A DNA stretch of 38,708 nt from Chloroflexota bacterium (GCA_020628815.1 JAHDEN010000043.1:1-38708); one strand, 5' to 3'. Shown: positions 24,859 to 33,158, counted from the first letter of the stretch. Program-made: numbers and translations. Notes: generated from the sequence alone by a model not told the origin.

Positions 24859-26874
24859 ATGAGTGAAAGTACAAAACGAGCCGTAGCGGCCGATGATCTC
24901 TATCAAATCCAAACGATCAGGGGGGCCGATATATCACCAGATGGTAGCTATGTGATTTACAGCCAACAACGGGTTGACCGCAAAACAGAAAAAAAATATA
25001 CCAACTTGTGGCTCGTTGCGGCCGACGGCGGTCAAGAACCCCGCCAATTCACCTATGGAGACCATGTTGATACGGCGGCTCAATGGTCACCCGACAGCCT
25101 CTCAATCGCATTTATGTCTAATCGTAAAGATGAGAAACAGATGCAGCTGTACATTATCCCGTTGATGGGTGGTGAAGCTCGGCCGGTTACTGACCTGAAA
25201 GGATCGATTTCAGCGTTTGCATGGTCCCCAGACAGCAGCAAAATCGCCTACTCATTCCGCAAAAAAGATGCGGACGCGTTGGAGCGTGATGAAGATCCAC
25301 AAAAACAGAAGCTAGGTGTCGTGGAACGCCACATCACCGAAATAAAAGTACGCCAAGAAGATGTAGGGTATTGGCCCAAAGAAGAATCTCATCTATATCT
25401 GCTTGATCTGGCTTCGGGCGAGCACACCCAACTGACCGATGGTGAGTACAGCGAAGGTGCACCGGTATGGACGCCCGATGGCGAAACGATTTTGTTTAGC
25501 TCAAACCGTGATCCAGACCGCTTTTTGCAGCCGATGATGAGTGAGTTTTACACCATTCCTGCGGCCGGTGGCGAGATGACCAAGGTGGATACCCACGGCG
25601 GCCCTAAACATAGCGCCAGTTTTTCTCCCGACGGGGAACATCTTGTCTATTCCGGCTTGCGCCTGTACCCGGGCCACTGGTATCAAAACAGCGTTGTGTT
25701 CGTAGCACCGCTACCCAATGATGGGACGGAAGCGGTCAACATTACGGCCGATATGGATTATGACTTTAGCCAGTGTACCGGCGGCGATATTACCAATCCG
25801 GTCGGAATGGCCCCCATGTTTTCAAACGATGGGCATGATGTGTACGCACTAACCAGCCGACATGGCGGAAACCAGCTGATGCGGATCGACGGAGAAAGTG
25901 GCGAAGCGATTCCGGTTATCGATGATGGCTCTGTTTTAGGCATGGTCTCGCTCGATGATGCCAACGATCTCATCGCATTTTTCCGTGGTACACAGACTGA
26001 CCCCGGTAACTTGTGGGTAAAAGATCTCTACACGGGTGAAGAAACCCAACTCACCGACATTCATGCAGACTATTTGGCCGAAGTTGAAATCGGCGAGATC
26101 GAAGAACATTGGATCAAAGGGGCAGATGATAATGATCTGCACGGCTGGATTTTGACCCCGCCTGATTTTGATGCCAGCAAAAAATATCCATCGATTTTGT
26201 GCATTCACGGCGGACCACAAACACAATACGGCCGGACCTTTTTCCACGAGTTTTACCTGATGGCGGCCCAAGGATATGTCGTCCATTTCCATAATCCACG
26301 CGGTGGTCAAGGATATGGCGAAGAACATGCCAAAGCGATTTTGAGCGACTGGGGTGTCAAAGACTATGCCGACGTGATGGCTTGGACCGATTTTGTCGCC
26401 AGCCAACCTTATATCGACACTGATCGGATGGGAATCACCGGCGGCAGTTACGGTGGCTACATGACCAGCACCACCATCGGCAAAACCCATCGCTACAAAG
26501 CAGCGATTGTGCTACGGATGTTGTCAAACTGGGTCAGCTTCCACGGCACCAGCGATATGAACTGGATGAGTCGTTACCTAGCTGGCTTTGACGGTGGACC
26601 TTGGGAAAACCTTGAACACTACTGGCGCATGTCCCCCATGAGCTTGGTGGGCGAGGTGAAAACCCCAACCCTAGTGCTCCATTCAGGTGGGGATTTGCGC
26701 ACACCGCTTGAGCAGGGTGAACAGTATTTTGTGGCGTTGAAAAAAGCGGGCGTAGACACAGAGATGGTGATATTCCCCGAAGAAAATCATGGGCTATCGC
26801 GCGGCGGCCGGACAGACCGGCGCATCGCACGGCTCAACCACATGCTCCGCTGGTTTGACAAATATTTAAAGTAA
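24859..26874 (+). CDS. S9 (prolyl oligopeptidase/acylaminoacyl peptidase-like) serine peptidase
   Basis: A 671-residue two-domain peptidase. The N-terminal 400 residues form a beta-propeller with TolB-like WSPD motifs (AQWSPDSLSIAFMSNRKD, FAWSPDSSKIAYSF, VWTPDGETILFSS, SFSPDGEHLVYSG). The C-terminal alpha/beta-hydrolase domain begins near 420. The catalytic triad is visible as Ser530 in GGSYGGYM, Asp612 in GGDLRTP and His644 in EENHGL. Relatives cleave short peptides or release N-acylated amino acids. There is no signal peptide, so it should be cytoplasmic. GAGGAAAC directly before the ATG is a good ribosome binding site. It stands alone between gaps of 150 and 100 bp. Confidence 0.93.
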   Translation: MSESTKRAVAADDLYQIQTIRGADISPDGSYVIYSQQRVDRKTEKKYTNLWLVAADGGQEPRQFTYGDHVDTAAQWSPDSLSIAFMSNRKDEKQMQLYIIPLMGGEARPVTDLKGSISAFAWSPDSSKIAYSFRKKDADALERDEDPQKQKLGVVERHITEIKVRQEDVGYWPKEESHLYLLDLASGEHTQLTDGEYSEGAPVWTPDGETILFSSNRDPDRFLQPMMSEFYTIPAAGGEMTKVDTHGGPKHSASFSPDGEHLVYSGLRLYPGHWYQNSVVFVAPLPNDGTEAVNITADMDYDFSQCTGGDITNPVGMAPMFSNDGHDVYALTSRHGGNQLMRIDGESGEAIPVIDDGSVLGMVSLDDANDLIAFFRGTQTDPGNLWVKDLYTGEETQLTDIHADYLAEVEIGEIEEHWIKGADDNDLHGWILTPPDFDASKKYPSILCIHGGPQTQYGRTFFHEFYLMAAQGYVVHFHNPRGGQGYGEEHAKAILSDWGVKDYADVMAWTDFVASQPYIDTDRMGITGGSYGGYMTSTTIGKTHRYKAAIVLRMLSNWVSFHGTSDMNWMSRYLAGFDGGPWENLEHYWRMSPMSLVGEVKTPTLVLHSGGDLRTPLEQGEQYFVALKKAGVDTEMVIFPEENHGLSRGGRTDRRIARLNHMLRWFDKYLK

Positions 26875-26884
26875 CACGTAGGGT

Positions 26885-26935
26885 AAAAGATGAAGTTTCG
26901 TTGTCACTTAATATAATGGGGCTTCATCTTTTACT
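26885..26935 (+). terminator. Long-loop hairpin terminator after the S9 peptidase
   Basis: AAAAGATGAAG (26885-26895) is matched perfectly by CTTCATCTTTT (26922-26932) across a 26-nt loop, and the right arm ends in Ts. It begins about 10 bp after the stop codon. The long loop makes it weaker than others here. Confidence 0.5.
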
Positions 26936-26978
26936 GTTAAACTCCTGCCTGCTTAATCTCTAAAGTTTTTAAAAACAT

Positions 26979-27953
26979 ATGCATCATCTCCTATATTTTA
27001 ATGGGACGGGACCTGCCATCAACGAGATGTTTGGGTGCCCGTGCAACCGCTGTAACCAAAACATTCGACTCGCAAATATCTCTGTTTCGCTCATTTCCCA
27101 CGACGGGGCGGGCAACACGCTTCATCACGTTTTATTTGATGCGGGTGACGGCGTTGCCGCAAGCTTGGCACAAAGTCCTTGGTTAAAACACAAAAACGGC
27201 CGCTTAGATCAAATTGTCCTGTCCCACTGGCATCGTGATCACACACTGCATCTAAATCGGATTTTAGTTGCCAATTACCTGCGGGGTCACCGCTTAAACA
27301 TCCACCCTAATCCGCGCGTACCGGTCTGGACACGCAGCGGTTCGGTAGCATGGCTTGATGATCTCTATGAATTTGAAAGAGATCAGTACATGACTGTTCA
27401 ACCATCCGGTGAGCAGGTTTTGCCCGGCACACTGATCGACCCGATCCCATTGCCCGCCATCCCTGACATCACGATAACTCCGTTTGCGCTCTCTCATTTT
27501 TCGGCCGACTTTTCGCTTGATCGTGAAACCTACATCTCTTGCTGTTCCGGTTTTGTGGTGCAGGGGCCAACCAAAAAGTTTGTTTTCTTTTGGGATGCCG
27601 ACACAACCAATTTAGATTGGGTGACTAATCCACAAACGGCCGAGCACCAAGCCACGCTTGATCTCTTATCGGACGCAGACGGGCTGATTATTGATACCAC
27701 CGTTTGGATCGCTAAGAATGAGCGCGCCCGCTACCAGCATCTGTCTTTCCCCAGAACTGTAGAAATTGCAAAAGTACTCCGGCCGAAAGTGACCATGCCG
27801 GTCCACATTAGCGGGCATCCTGATTTGCCCGGTCACGGAGCGTGGGGGTGGACCGATCAAGATTGGCAAGAGAATGGGTCGCAAGCGTGGAGCGATCAGG
27901 GGCTACCCGGCCGCTTCTTTGTCCCCTCAATCGGAGATGAGTTAGAGCTGTAG
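26979..27953 (+). CDS. Metallo-beta-lactamase fold hydrolase
   Basis: A 324-residue MBL-fold protein. The metal motif HxHxDH is LSHWHRDH with H83, H85, D87 and H88. Later ligands are likely the Asp in FFWDADTTN and the His in MPVHISGHPDLPGH. A cysteine-rich loop at residues 20-25 (CPCNRC) near the N-terminus recalls the structural zinc site in PhnP-like members, but the rest does not let me name a substrate. Phosphodiesterase or esterase activity are both possible. The ATG at 26979 has no good Shine-Dalgarno. The nitroreductase gene follows within 45 bp and is probably co-transcribed. Confidence 0.85.
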   Translation: MHHLLYFNGTGPAINEMFGCPCNRCNQNIRLANISVSLISHDGAGNTLHHVLFDAGDGVAASLAQSPWLKHKNGRLDQIVLSHWHRDHTLHLNRILVANYLRGHRLNIHPNPRVPVWTRSGSVAWLDDLYEFERDQYMTVQPSGEQVLPGTLIDPIPLPAIPDITITPFALSHFSADFSLDRETYISCCSGFVVQGPTKKFVFFWDADTTNLDWVTNPQTAEHQATLDLLSDADGLIIDTTVWIAKNERARYQHLSFPRTVEIAKVLRPKVTMPVHISGHPDLPGHGAWGWTDQDWQENGSQAWSDQGLPGRFFVPSIGDELEL

Positions 27954-27997
27954 GAAACCGATTACCCAATTTGGAGAATAAATTTATAATCCCGCCT

Positions 27998-28768
27998 ATG
28001 TTTGATCTCGCCAATTCACACCGTTCCATCCGGTCGTATACCGATCAAAAAATTGACCCCGATCTGCTGAACGACATTTTGATGACCGGGCTCCGCTCTT
28101 CAAGTAGCGGCAACATTCAATCATGGTCTGTGATTGTGACGCAAGATGAGGAAAACAAAGCCAAGCTGTTTAAGGCTCATTATGAACAGCCGATGGTGAA
28201 TGAGGCCCCGGCCGTGCTGACTTTTTGCGCCGACTTTAATCGGATGCGCGAGTGGATTCGAGTCAACGGATCAAAACAAAGCTTTGACGACTTTTTGGGC
28301 TTTATGGTGGGCGCGGTCGATGCGGTTATTGCGGCTCAAACCATCTGCTTGGCGGCTGAGTCTGTGGGGCTGGGCATTTGCTACATGGGCACTACGCTCA
28401 TGTCAGCCGATAAAATCATCGAGATTTTGGCGCTCCCGCAAAACGTTTTCCCCGTTACCAGCATTGTCATCGGTTATCCGGCCGAAGATCCGACGCTACG
28501 TGACCGCTTGCCGTTAGACATGATCGTGCATCACGAAGCATACCGGCCGTTGAGCGATACAGAAATCAAAGAAAAACATGCAGATCGAGAGAAAAATGCC
28601 TGGGACCGTTACAATAGCGTCCCAGCAATAAAAGCAAAATTAGCCAAGGCCGGCATCACCAAAGTCACCGACTTTTATACCTCTGAGTTTAAATACTCAA
28701 AAGAAATGCACACAGAAGTCAGCACTATGCTCCTCGCCACATTAAAAGAACAGGGCTTTTGGCTTTAG
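27998..28768 (+). CDS. Nitroreductase family FMN-dependent oxidoreductase
   Basis: A 256-residue protein with a typical opening MFDLANSHRSIRSYTDQKID, where SHRSIR is the FMN phosphate/ring-binding motif. GAVDAVIAAQTICLAAESVGLGICYMG lies in the middle, and VFPVTSIVIGYPAE leads to the last strand. The C-terminal extension of about 70 residues suggests the NfsA-like branch, which reduces nitroaromatics or quinones with NAD(P)H as flavoproteins in the cytoplasm. I use the ATG at 27998; the frame is open to a TTG at 27971 and no start has a well-placed ribosome binding site. It follows the MBL gene by about 45 bp. Confidence 0.88.
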   Translation: MFDLANSHRSIRSYTDQKIDPDLLNDILMTGLRSSSSGNIQSWSVIVTQDEENKAKLFKAHYEQPMVNEAPAVLTFCADFNRMREWIRVNGSKQSFDDFLGFMVGAVDAVIAAQTICLAAESVGLGICYMGTTLMSADKIIEILALPQNVFPVTSIVIGYPAEDPTLRDRLPLDMIVHHEAYRPLSDTEIKEKHADREKNAWDRYNSVPAIKAKLAKAGITKVTDFYTSEFKYSKEMHTEVSTMLLATLKEQGFWL

Positions 28769-28826
28769 TCCCTCATGTTTTGTCAAAGAAATATTGGTGG
28801 ATTAAGACAACAAAAAAACATTTTAG

Positions 28827-28871
28827 GCTTCGTACTCTTTAAAAAGCTACTTAAAAGAGGTTTGGCGAAGC
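28827..28871 (+). promoter_or_regulatory. Two-tier hairpin before the membrane protein gene
   Basis: Outer stem GCTTCG/CGAAGC (28827-28832, 28866-28871) and inner stem CTCTTT/AAAGAG (28835-28840, 28854-28859). It ends 6 bp before the AGAGGAAAA ribosome binding site of the gene at 28888. There is no T-run, so it looks like a leader structure, not a terminator. Confidence 0.4.
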
Positions 28872-28887
28872 ATAAGTTAGAGGAAAA

Positions 28888-29718
28888 ATGAATTTAAAAA
28901 TTGTTTCAGAAACACTTGAGTGGCTTGAGCACAAGACAAAACCATTATTCGTCATTGTTGCACTCCTTTTATATGCTTTCAGCCTGTATCAGTTGGGGCT
29001 AGAAGTAAGCCCAACCAAAGAGCTAGACGCGTTTTTAATTGGCGCGTTAAGCAACCTTTCGATCCCGTTTGGCATCATTCTGCTTCAAGAGCTGCTTGAG
29101 CTGGTTGTCAAAACTTCTGAGAGTAATTTGCTCTCAGCAAGGCATCAGTATGAGATTGTCGTGCTGGTTATTGTGCGCAGTTTCTTCAAAAAGTTCGGCT
29201 CAGTTAGCGGCTATGTCGATGCGGGAAAATTCAATGACACCATTGAAGAGGCGATGGTTAAACTCGGAGCCTTAATTTTGCTGGGCATTTTAGTTTTTAT
29301 CTTCCGCTATTTATCCCGGAGCAAATATCTGCAGAATTATGTCACCGGGCAGGTTATCAACGCCTACAAACAAATTCTAGTAGTTATCCTTGTATTGTTT
29401 GTGCTGGGCTACATGCTGTTTGTTCAGCAGTCGTTTGATGAAATCGATTTTATCCGCCTCGTATTTACCGGCATTATTATCATCGACGCGATCTTCTTAC
29501 TCATCGCCATTATGCGTGACAGTTCGTTTGAATCGGTCGCCTTTGAAAGTTTGCTGATTATCTCTCTGATTTTTGCCCGCTTCCCGCTATTTGCTTCAAA
29601 CACGCTGTCATACATTCTTTCAGTGATGGGGGTTTTCTTGGGTACGTTTGCACTCTACCTAATGTATCGCGGTGCTGAAATCAACCATTCTCCCCCCGGC
29701 CAAGCAGTGGAACATTAG
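28888..29718 (+). CDS. Polytopic membrane protein of unknown function
   Basis: A 276-residue protein with about seven to eight hydrophobic segments (for example LFVIVALLLYAFSLYQL, IILLQELLELVV, LGALILLGILVFIFRYL, QILVVILVLFVLGYMLFV, LVFTGIIIIDAIFLLIAIM, LLIISLIFARFPLFASN, YILSVMGVFLGTFALYLMY). A conserved-looking acidic/basic cytoplasmic stretch lies between helices two and three (KTSESNLLSARHQYEIVVLV). The start is the ATG at 28888 with AGAGGAAAA immediately upstream. I recognise no family. It is monocistronic by spacing, with a structured leader. Confidence 0.7.
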   Translation: MNLKIVSETLEWLEHKTKPLFVIVALLLYAFSLYQLGLEVSPTKELDAFLIGALSNLSIPFGIILLQELLELVVKTSESNLLSARHQYEIVVLVIVRSFFKKFGSVSGYVDAGKFNDTIEEAMVKLGALILLGILVFIFRYLSRSKYLQNYVTGQVINAYKQILVVILVLFVLGYMLFVQQSFDEIDFIRLVFTGIIIIDAIFLLIAIMRDSSFESVAFESLLIISLIFARFPLFASNTLSYILSVMGVFLGTFALYLMYRGAEINHSPPGQAVEH

Positions 29719-29763
29719 CCCATTTCAAAGGGGAGCCTTGGAATCAAGTTGAACACAGGTCAC

Positions 29764-29794
29764 CCCCTCTCCCCGTATAAGCTGAGGGGAGGGG
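29764..29794. repeat. C-rich/G-rich foldback in an intergenic gap
   Basis: CCCCTCTCCCC (29764-29774) can pair with GGGGAGGGG (29786-29794), leaving a 2-nt bulge. No T-run follows. Such CCCTCTCCCC foldbacks occur dispersed between genes in various genomes, so it may be one copy of a repeat. Confidence 0.35.
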
Positions 29795-29838
29795 AACAAT
29801 CAAAAACAGCTGTTTAGGTACAAATCGTTTACATTAAT

Positions 29839-29928
29839 TTTTGATAAGCAAACTATCAAAAGAAGATATGACGAAGAAATTTAAATAGACTTTGTTTCGT
29901 CAAAACTTTATCGTTCGATAAGGTTTAA
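29839..29928 (+). promoter_or_regulatory. Series of three hairpins upstream of the YceI lipoprotein gene, candidate structured RNA
   Basis: Three consecutive stems are visible. TTTTGATA/TATCAAAA is at 29839-29846 and 29854-29861. TGACGAA/TTCGTCA is at 29869-29875 and 29896-29902. An 11-bp stem around TATCGTTCGATA is at about 29904-29928, with one G-T pair. They lead directly into the terminator at 29943-29974. The upstream gene is 120 bp away. This may be a riboswitch-like attenuator or a small RNA gene; no known class was recognised. Confidence 0.45.
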
Positions 29929-29942
29929 AAACAAACGCACAC

Positions 29943-29974
29943 AGAGATGTCCTTTGCGGGGCGTCTCTTTTTTT
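29943..29974 (+). terminator. Intrinsic terminator in the leader of the YceI lipoprotein gene
   Basis: AGAGATGTCC (29943-29952) pairs with GGGCGTCTCT (29959-29968) using two G-T pairs, followed by seven Ts. It ends only 15-20 bp before the AGGAAGG ribosome binding site of the next gene, the place expected of an attenuator. Confidence 0.65.
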
Positions 29975-30001
29975 GTGCCAAAAAATTTAGGAAGGTATTT
30001 A

Positions 30002-30826
30002 ATGATGAAACAAAAAACAGGCTTTATAGCCATGCTGCTTATTTTAGGAACATTATTGTTGGCGTGTCAGCCGCAGGTAGCAGAAGTTGTAGAAGAACCG
30101 GCCGAGGCTGTTGAGACTGCCAGTGAAATGGTAGAAGAAGCAATGGAAGAGATGGCTGAAGAAGAAGCTATGGACGACAGTGAAATGGCCGAAGACGAAG
30201 CACACAGCGATGCTGACATGGCTGAAGAAGAGTCTATGGATGACGGTGAAATGGCCATGGAAGATGAAGAAATGAGTGAAGAAGGCGAGATGGCGATGGA
30301 AGAAGGTGGCGAAGTTGTTTACACCATAGCCACGGCCGACAGCGTCGTCAACTGGAAAGGGGCCAAAGCGGTAGGCAGCGCTCATACCGGAACCATTGAT
30401 ATCTCTGAAGGAGCCCTGACGTTAGCAGATGGATCGCTTGTTTCAGGTTCTTTTGTAATTGATATGACAACCATCGCATCAAATGATGGGGCAAACGCAC
30501 GTTTAGCACAGCATCTTAAAGATGATGATTTCTTTGGCGTAGCTACATTTCCAACGGCAACATTGGTTATTAACTCGGCCGAAGATTTGGGCGACGGCAC
30601 CTATGCGGTTACCGGCGACCTAACCATCAAAGAAATTACCAATCCGATTGAATTTACAGCTGCTGCAAGCGAAGCAGATGGACTTGTAACCGCCACGGCC
30701 GACATTGTGTTTGACCGCGCGTTATACGATGTCCAGTACGGATCAGAGAGCTTCTTTTCAGATCTAGGTAATGACCTAATCAACGATGAAGTTGAAATCA
30801 GTGTTGAACTTGTTGCTCAAAAATAA
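30002..30826 (+). CDS. YceI-domain lipoprotein with acidic Met/Glu-rich linker
   Basis: A 274-residue lipoprotein. The signal peptide ends in the lipobox LLLAC at about 17-21. A highly acidic, repeat-like linker (residues about 26-100, many EMAEEEA and DDGEMA units) leads to a YceI domain of about 170 residues (VNWKGAKAVGSAHTGTIDIS, LADGSLVSGSFVIDMTTIA, HLKDDDFFGVATFPTATLVI, YAVTGDLTIKEITNPIEF). YceI folds as a lipocalin-like barrel that binds isoprenoid or other long lipophilic molecules. I use the ATG at 30002, with AGGAAGG about 6 bp upstream; the frame is open upstream only through the terminator. It is preceded by a multi-hairpin leader and followed by a strong terminator, so it is monocistronic. 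Confidence 0.9.
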   Translation: MMKQKTGFIAMLLILGTLLLACQPQVAEVVEEPAEAVETASEMVEEAMEEMAEEEAMDDSEMAEDEAHSDADMAEEESMDDGEMAMEDEEMSEEGEMAMEEGGEVVYTIATADSVVNWKGAKAVGSAHTGTIDISEGALTLADGSLVSGSFVIDMTTIASNDGANARLAQHLKDDDFFGVATFPTATLVINSAEDLGDGTYAVTGDLTIKEITNPIEFTAAASEADGLVTATADIVFDRALYDVQYGSESFFSDLGNDLINDEVEISVELVAQK

Positions 30827-30854
30827 CAGCTAAAACCGATTTAAGGTTTAGATC

Positions 30855-30893
30855 AAAAGCCCGCTGGTGAATAAACATCAGCGGGCTTTTTTT
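30855..30893 (+). terminator. Intrinsic terminator after the YceI lipoprotein
   Basis: AAAAGCCCGCTG (30855-30866) and CAGCGGGCTTTT (30879-30890) form a perfect 12-bp stem followed by more Ts, about 30 bp after the stop codon. Confidence 0.9.
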
Positions 30894-30920
30894 GTAAGAA
30901 AGTCGGCGGGGAGAAATTGT

Positions 30921-30961
30921 TGATATAAAATACCAGAACAAGGAATGATATTTTGTATCAT
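30921..30961. promoter_or_regulatory. Palindromic operator candidate upstream of the ZnuA-like gene
   Basis: ATGATATTTTGTATCAT (30945-30961) is a perfect 6-5-6 inverted repeat, 29 bp before the start codon. Its right-hand portion also pairs with TGATATAAAATA at 30921-30932 (12-bp arms, one G-T). The A/T-rich dyad and its place before a metal-binding protein gene fit a Fur/Zur/MntR-type metalloregulator site, which is inference. Confidence 0.5.
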
Positions 30962-30990
30962 AAAATTTAAGCTCGAGCTCCTTATACCTT

Positions 30991-31974
30991 ATGTTTTTTC
31001 AACGACTATTTACTTCAACAATTTTACTAAGCTTGCTGTTCTTTACAGCCTGTGCCCCTGAAACACATTCAGATTCAGACGACCATGACCACGATCATGC
31101 TCATGATGCAGAAGCGGTTGTGATCAACCTACCAGAGTTTGATCCGGCCGAATTAAACGGCCGACTGCTCAACGTCGTCGCCACGACCACCATTATCGGC
31201 GATGTGGTCAGCAACATCGGGCAAGATGCGATTGAGCTTACCGTTTTGCTCAGCAACAACCAAGATCCCCACAGCTACGAAGCGACTCCAGACGACCTAG
31301 TTGCACTTGAAAATGCGGACATCGTTTTTATCAACGGCTGGGATCTAGAAGAACAGCTGGCTGAAACGATTGAAGAAAATTTTGCAGACAAAACGGTTGA
31401 AATTTCGGCCGGGATTGAGCCGATCGAAACTGACAAAGGGAGCGCCGATCCACATGTTTGGCTCTCAATCCATTCTGTCGAGCAGTGGGCCAACAATGTT
31501 GAACACGTTTTGCACGATCTTGATCCCGGCAACGATGCGGCTTTTGAAGCCAATTTAGAAAGTTATCTTGCAGAACTAGAAGAGCTGGAAGGTGAGCTTG
31601 AAGGGCTCTTAGAGGCTATTCCGGCCGACAAGAGGAAACTGGTCACCAACCACGACTCCTTTGGTTACTTTGCGGCTGATTATGATTTCCAAGTCATCGG
31701 CACCGTCATTCCGGCCGCCAGCACCAACGCGGCCCCCTCAGCCAGTGACCTGACCGGTCTCATCCAAACGATGCAAGATGCAGAAGTCTGCACGATTTGG
31801 GCTGAGACTACCCAAAACACCACAATTGCAGAAACAATAACGGCCGAACTTGATTATTGTTCGGCCGTAGACGTGTTTGTATTGTATACAGGATCTTTGG
31901 GAGCAGACTCAGCCAGCAGCTATATCGATATGATGCAATTTAACGTAGAGACGATTGTTTCCGGTTTGCAATAA
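30991..31974 (+). CDS. ZnuA/TroA-like metal ABC transporter substrate-binding lipoprotein
   Basis: A 327-residue cluster A-I solute-binding protein. A signal peptide with lipobox (FFTAC, Cys at about 21) is followed by a His/Asp-rich loop (HSDSDDHDHDHAHD, about 25-38) and then two lobes. Expected metal ligands are the His in NNQDPHSYEA, the His in SADPHVWLS and the His in VTNHDSFGYF, with an acidic residue in TIWAETTQNT as the fourth. This fits zinc or manganese capture outside the membrane for an ABC importer. No permease or ATPase gene is adjacent, so the partners must lie elsewhere. The start is the ATG at 30991 with a weak ribosome binding site. It stands alone between terminators, behind a palindrome that may bind a metalloregulator. 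Confidence 0.92.
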   Translation: MFFQRLFTSTILLSLLFFTACAPETHSDSDDHDHDHAHDAEAVVINLPEFDPAELNGRLLNVVATTTIIGDVVSNIGQDAIELTVLLSNNQDPHSYEATPDDLVALENADIVFINGWDLEEQLAETIEENFADKTVEISAGIEPIETDKGSADPHVWLSIHSVEQWANNVEHVLHDLDPGNDAAFEANLESYLAELEELEGELEGLLEAIPADKRKLVTNHDSFGYFAADYDFQVIGTVIPAASTNAAPSASDLTGLIQTMQDAEVCTIWAETTQNTTIAETITAELDYCSAVDVFVLYTGSLGADSASSYIDMMQFNVETIVSGLQ

Positions 31975-31980
31975 GCTCAA

Positions 31981-32020
31981 AAATCAGATGGTGGCCAGCC
32001 TACTGGCCACCATCTGATTT
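31981..32020. terminator. 18-bp perfect bidirectional terminator between convergent genes
   Basis: AAATCAGATGGTGGCCAG (31981-31998) and CTGGCCACCATCTGATTT (32003-32020) pair perfectly around CCTA. It serves the ZnuA-like gene (stop at 31974) and, from the other side, abuts the stop codon of the phospholipase D-like gene at 32021. Confidence 0.9.
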
Positions 32021-33151
32021 TTATTCGATTCGGGCTTCTTCCCACACAAAATCAAACTCTTCAATAAAAAATCGAGCAAATTCAGGATCGTGCACAATCA
32101 AAATATTTTCATCGTTGCTGTCATTCGCATTGCCGGTGAAATTATATGAGCCAAAAATCACCGTTTTACGATCTAAGATAAACACTTTGTGGTGCATAAT
32201 CCGGCCGTTCCCGTCTCGGCGTATGTCTACATTAGGCAAGCCAGAATCAACCAATTCGTTGTAATAGCTGTAACGGCTCGTTGCTCCGGTTGTCTCAAAT
32301 ACCCCACGGATAGATAAGCCTGCCTCAGCCCGTTCAAACAGCTGCTCACCGATATCGTCGCTCGTAAACGAAAACGCCATAAACAAAATTTCGTCATCAG
32401 CCCGGGCAATCACCCGGCCGATAATCGGAGCCAACTCATCTTCGGCCGCAAAGTAGTTCTCAATCGTTACCCCATTTTCTACAAAGGTAAACGCGGTGTT
32501 TTCAGGCGAACGGGGGCCAAAAACGCGATCGTAGAACATTTCGTCCATCTCAGCCAGATAGTTGGATGCCAGCCGTGGAGAGTCGATACGTACGATATTG
32601 TTGTTGTTGCAATAAACCCCATTGCTCGAAAAATTCATCGAGCCGGTCCACAAAAAGCGGCCGTCAATAATAATAAATTTGTTGTGCATCAAGGCGCTGC
32701 GCTGATCTTCGATCACGCTCATTCCGTTACGGCGCAGGCGGTTAATCGTACTGGCTGGCGTATGCTCATCATCCACCACCACACGCACCTCTAAGCCGCG
32801 GTTCTGACGCGCATCAATCAACGCTTCGATGATCGGTTCAGAGTCTAAGTCAAATGCCGCAATATCAATCTGAACCTCAGCCAACGCCAAATCTTCAGCG
32901 ATAAACTCGTCTAGGCCGCCTACTCGCAACTCTTCATCTGGGCAACTGGGGTTTGTGAAGTAAATTTCGTACCAAACGCGACTAGGATCAATCACTTCGG
33001 TCGGCACCGCCACGGGTGGCGCACCGCTCCCGCCCGTTCTGCTGCCGGTGGGTGAATCATTAAAAACGTTCACCCCGAACAGCCCCCCGATAATGGCTAA
33101 TACCGCTGCTATGACAGCGAAAAATATCCGACCGATGTTCCATTGTTCCAT
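32021..33151 (-). CDS. Membrane-anchored phospholipase D-like protein with two HKD motifs
   Basis: A 376-residue protein. A membrane anchor or signal peptide lies at about 9-30 (FFAVIAAVLAIIGGLFGVNV), then a Gly/Pro-rich linker. There are two PLD domains with complete HxKxxxxD motifs: H156, K158, D163 (MHNKFIIID) with GSMNFS after it, and H320, K322, D327 (MHHKVFILD) with GSYNFT after it. The superfamily includes phospholipases, cardiolipin synthases and nucleases that work through a phospho-histidine. The exported location suggests action on extracellular DNA or lipid; DNA cleavage is typical of compact bacterial members such as Nuc, but this is inference. The start is the ATG at 33149-33151, with no clear Shine-Dalgarno. 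Confidence 0.88.
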   Translation of the reverse strand: MEQWNIGRIFFAVIAAVLAIIGGLFGVNVFNDSPTGSRTGGSGAPPVAVPTEVIDPSRVWYEIYFTNPSCPDEELRVGGLDEFIAEDLALAEVQIDIAAFDLDSEPIIEALIDARQNRGLEVRVVVDDEHTPASTINRLRRNGMSVIEDQRSALMHNKFIIIDGRFLWTGSMNFSSNGVYCNNNNIVRIDSPRLASNYLAEMDEMFYDRVFGPRSPENTAFTFVENGVTIENYFAAEDELAPIIGRVIARADDEILFMAFSFTSDDIGEQLFERAEAGLSIRGVFETTGATSRYSYYNELVDSGLPNVDIRRDGNGRIMHHKVFILDRKTVIFGSYNFTGNANDSNDENILIVHDPEFARFFIEEFDFVWEEARIE

Positions 33152-33158
33152 GTGTTGA

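Noticed and set aside
29954-30001. Upstream TTG start for the YceI lipoprotein
   Set aside because: It would lie inside the terminator hairpin and would place a non-hydrophobic leader before the signal peptide; the ATG at 30002 has a good ribosome binding site.
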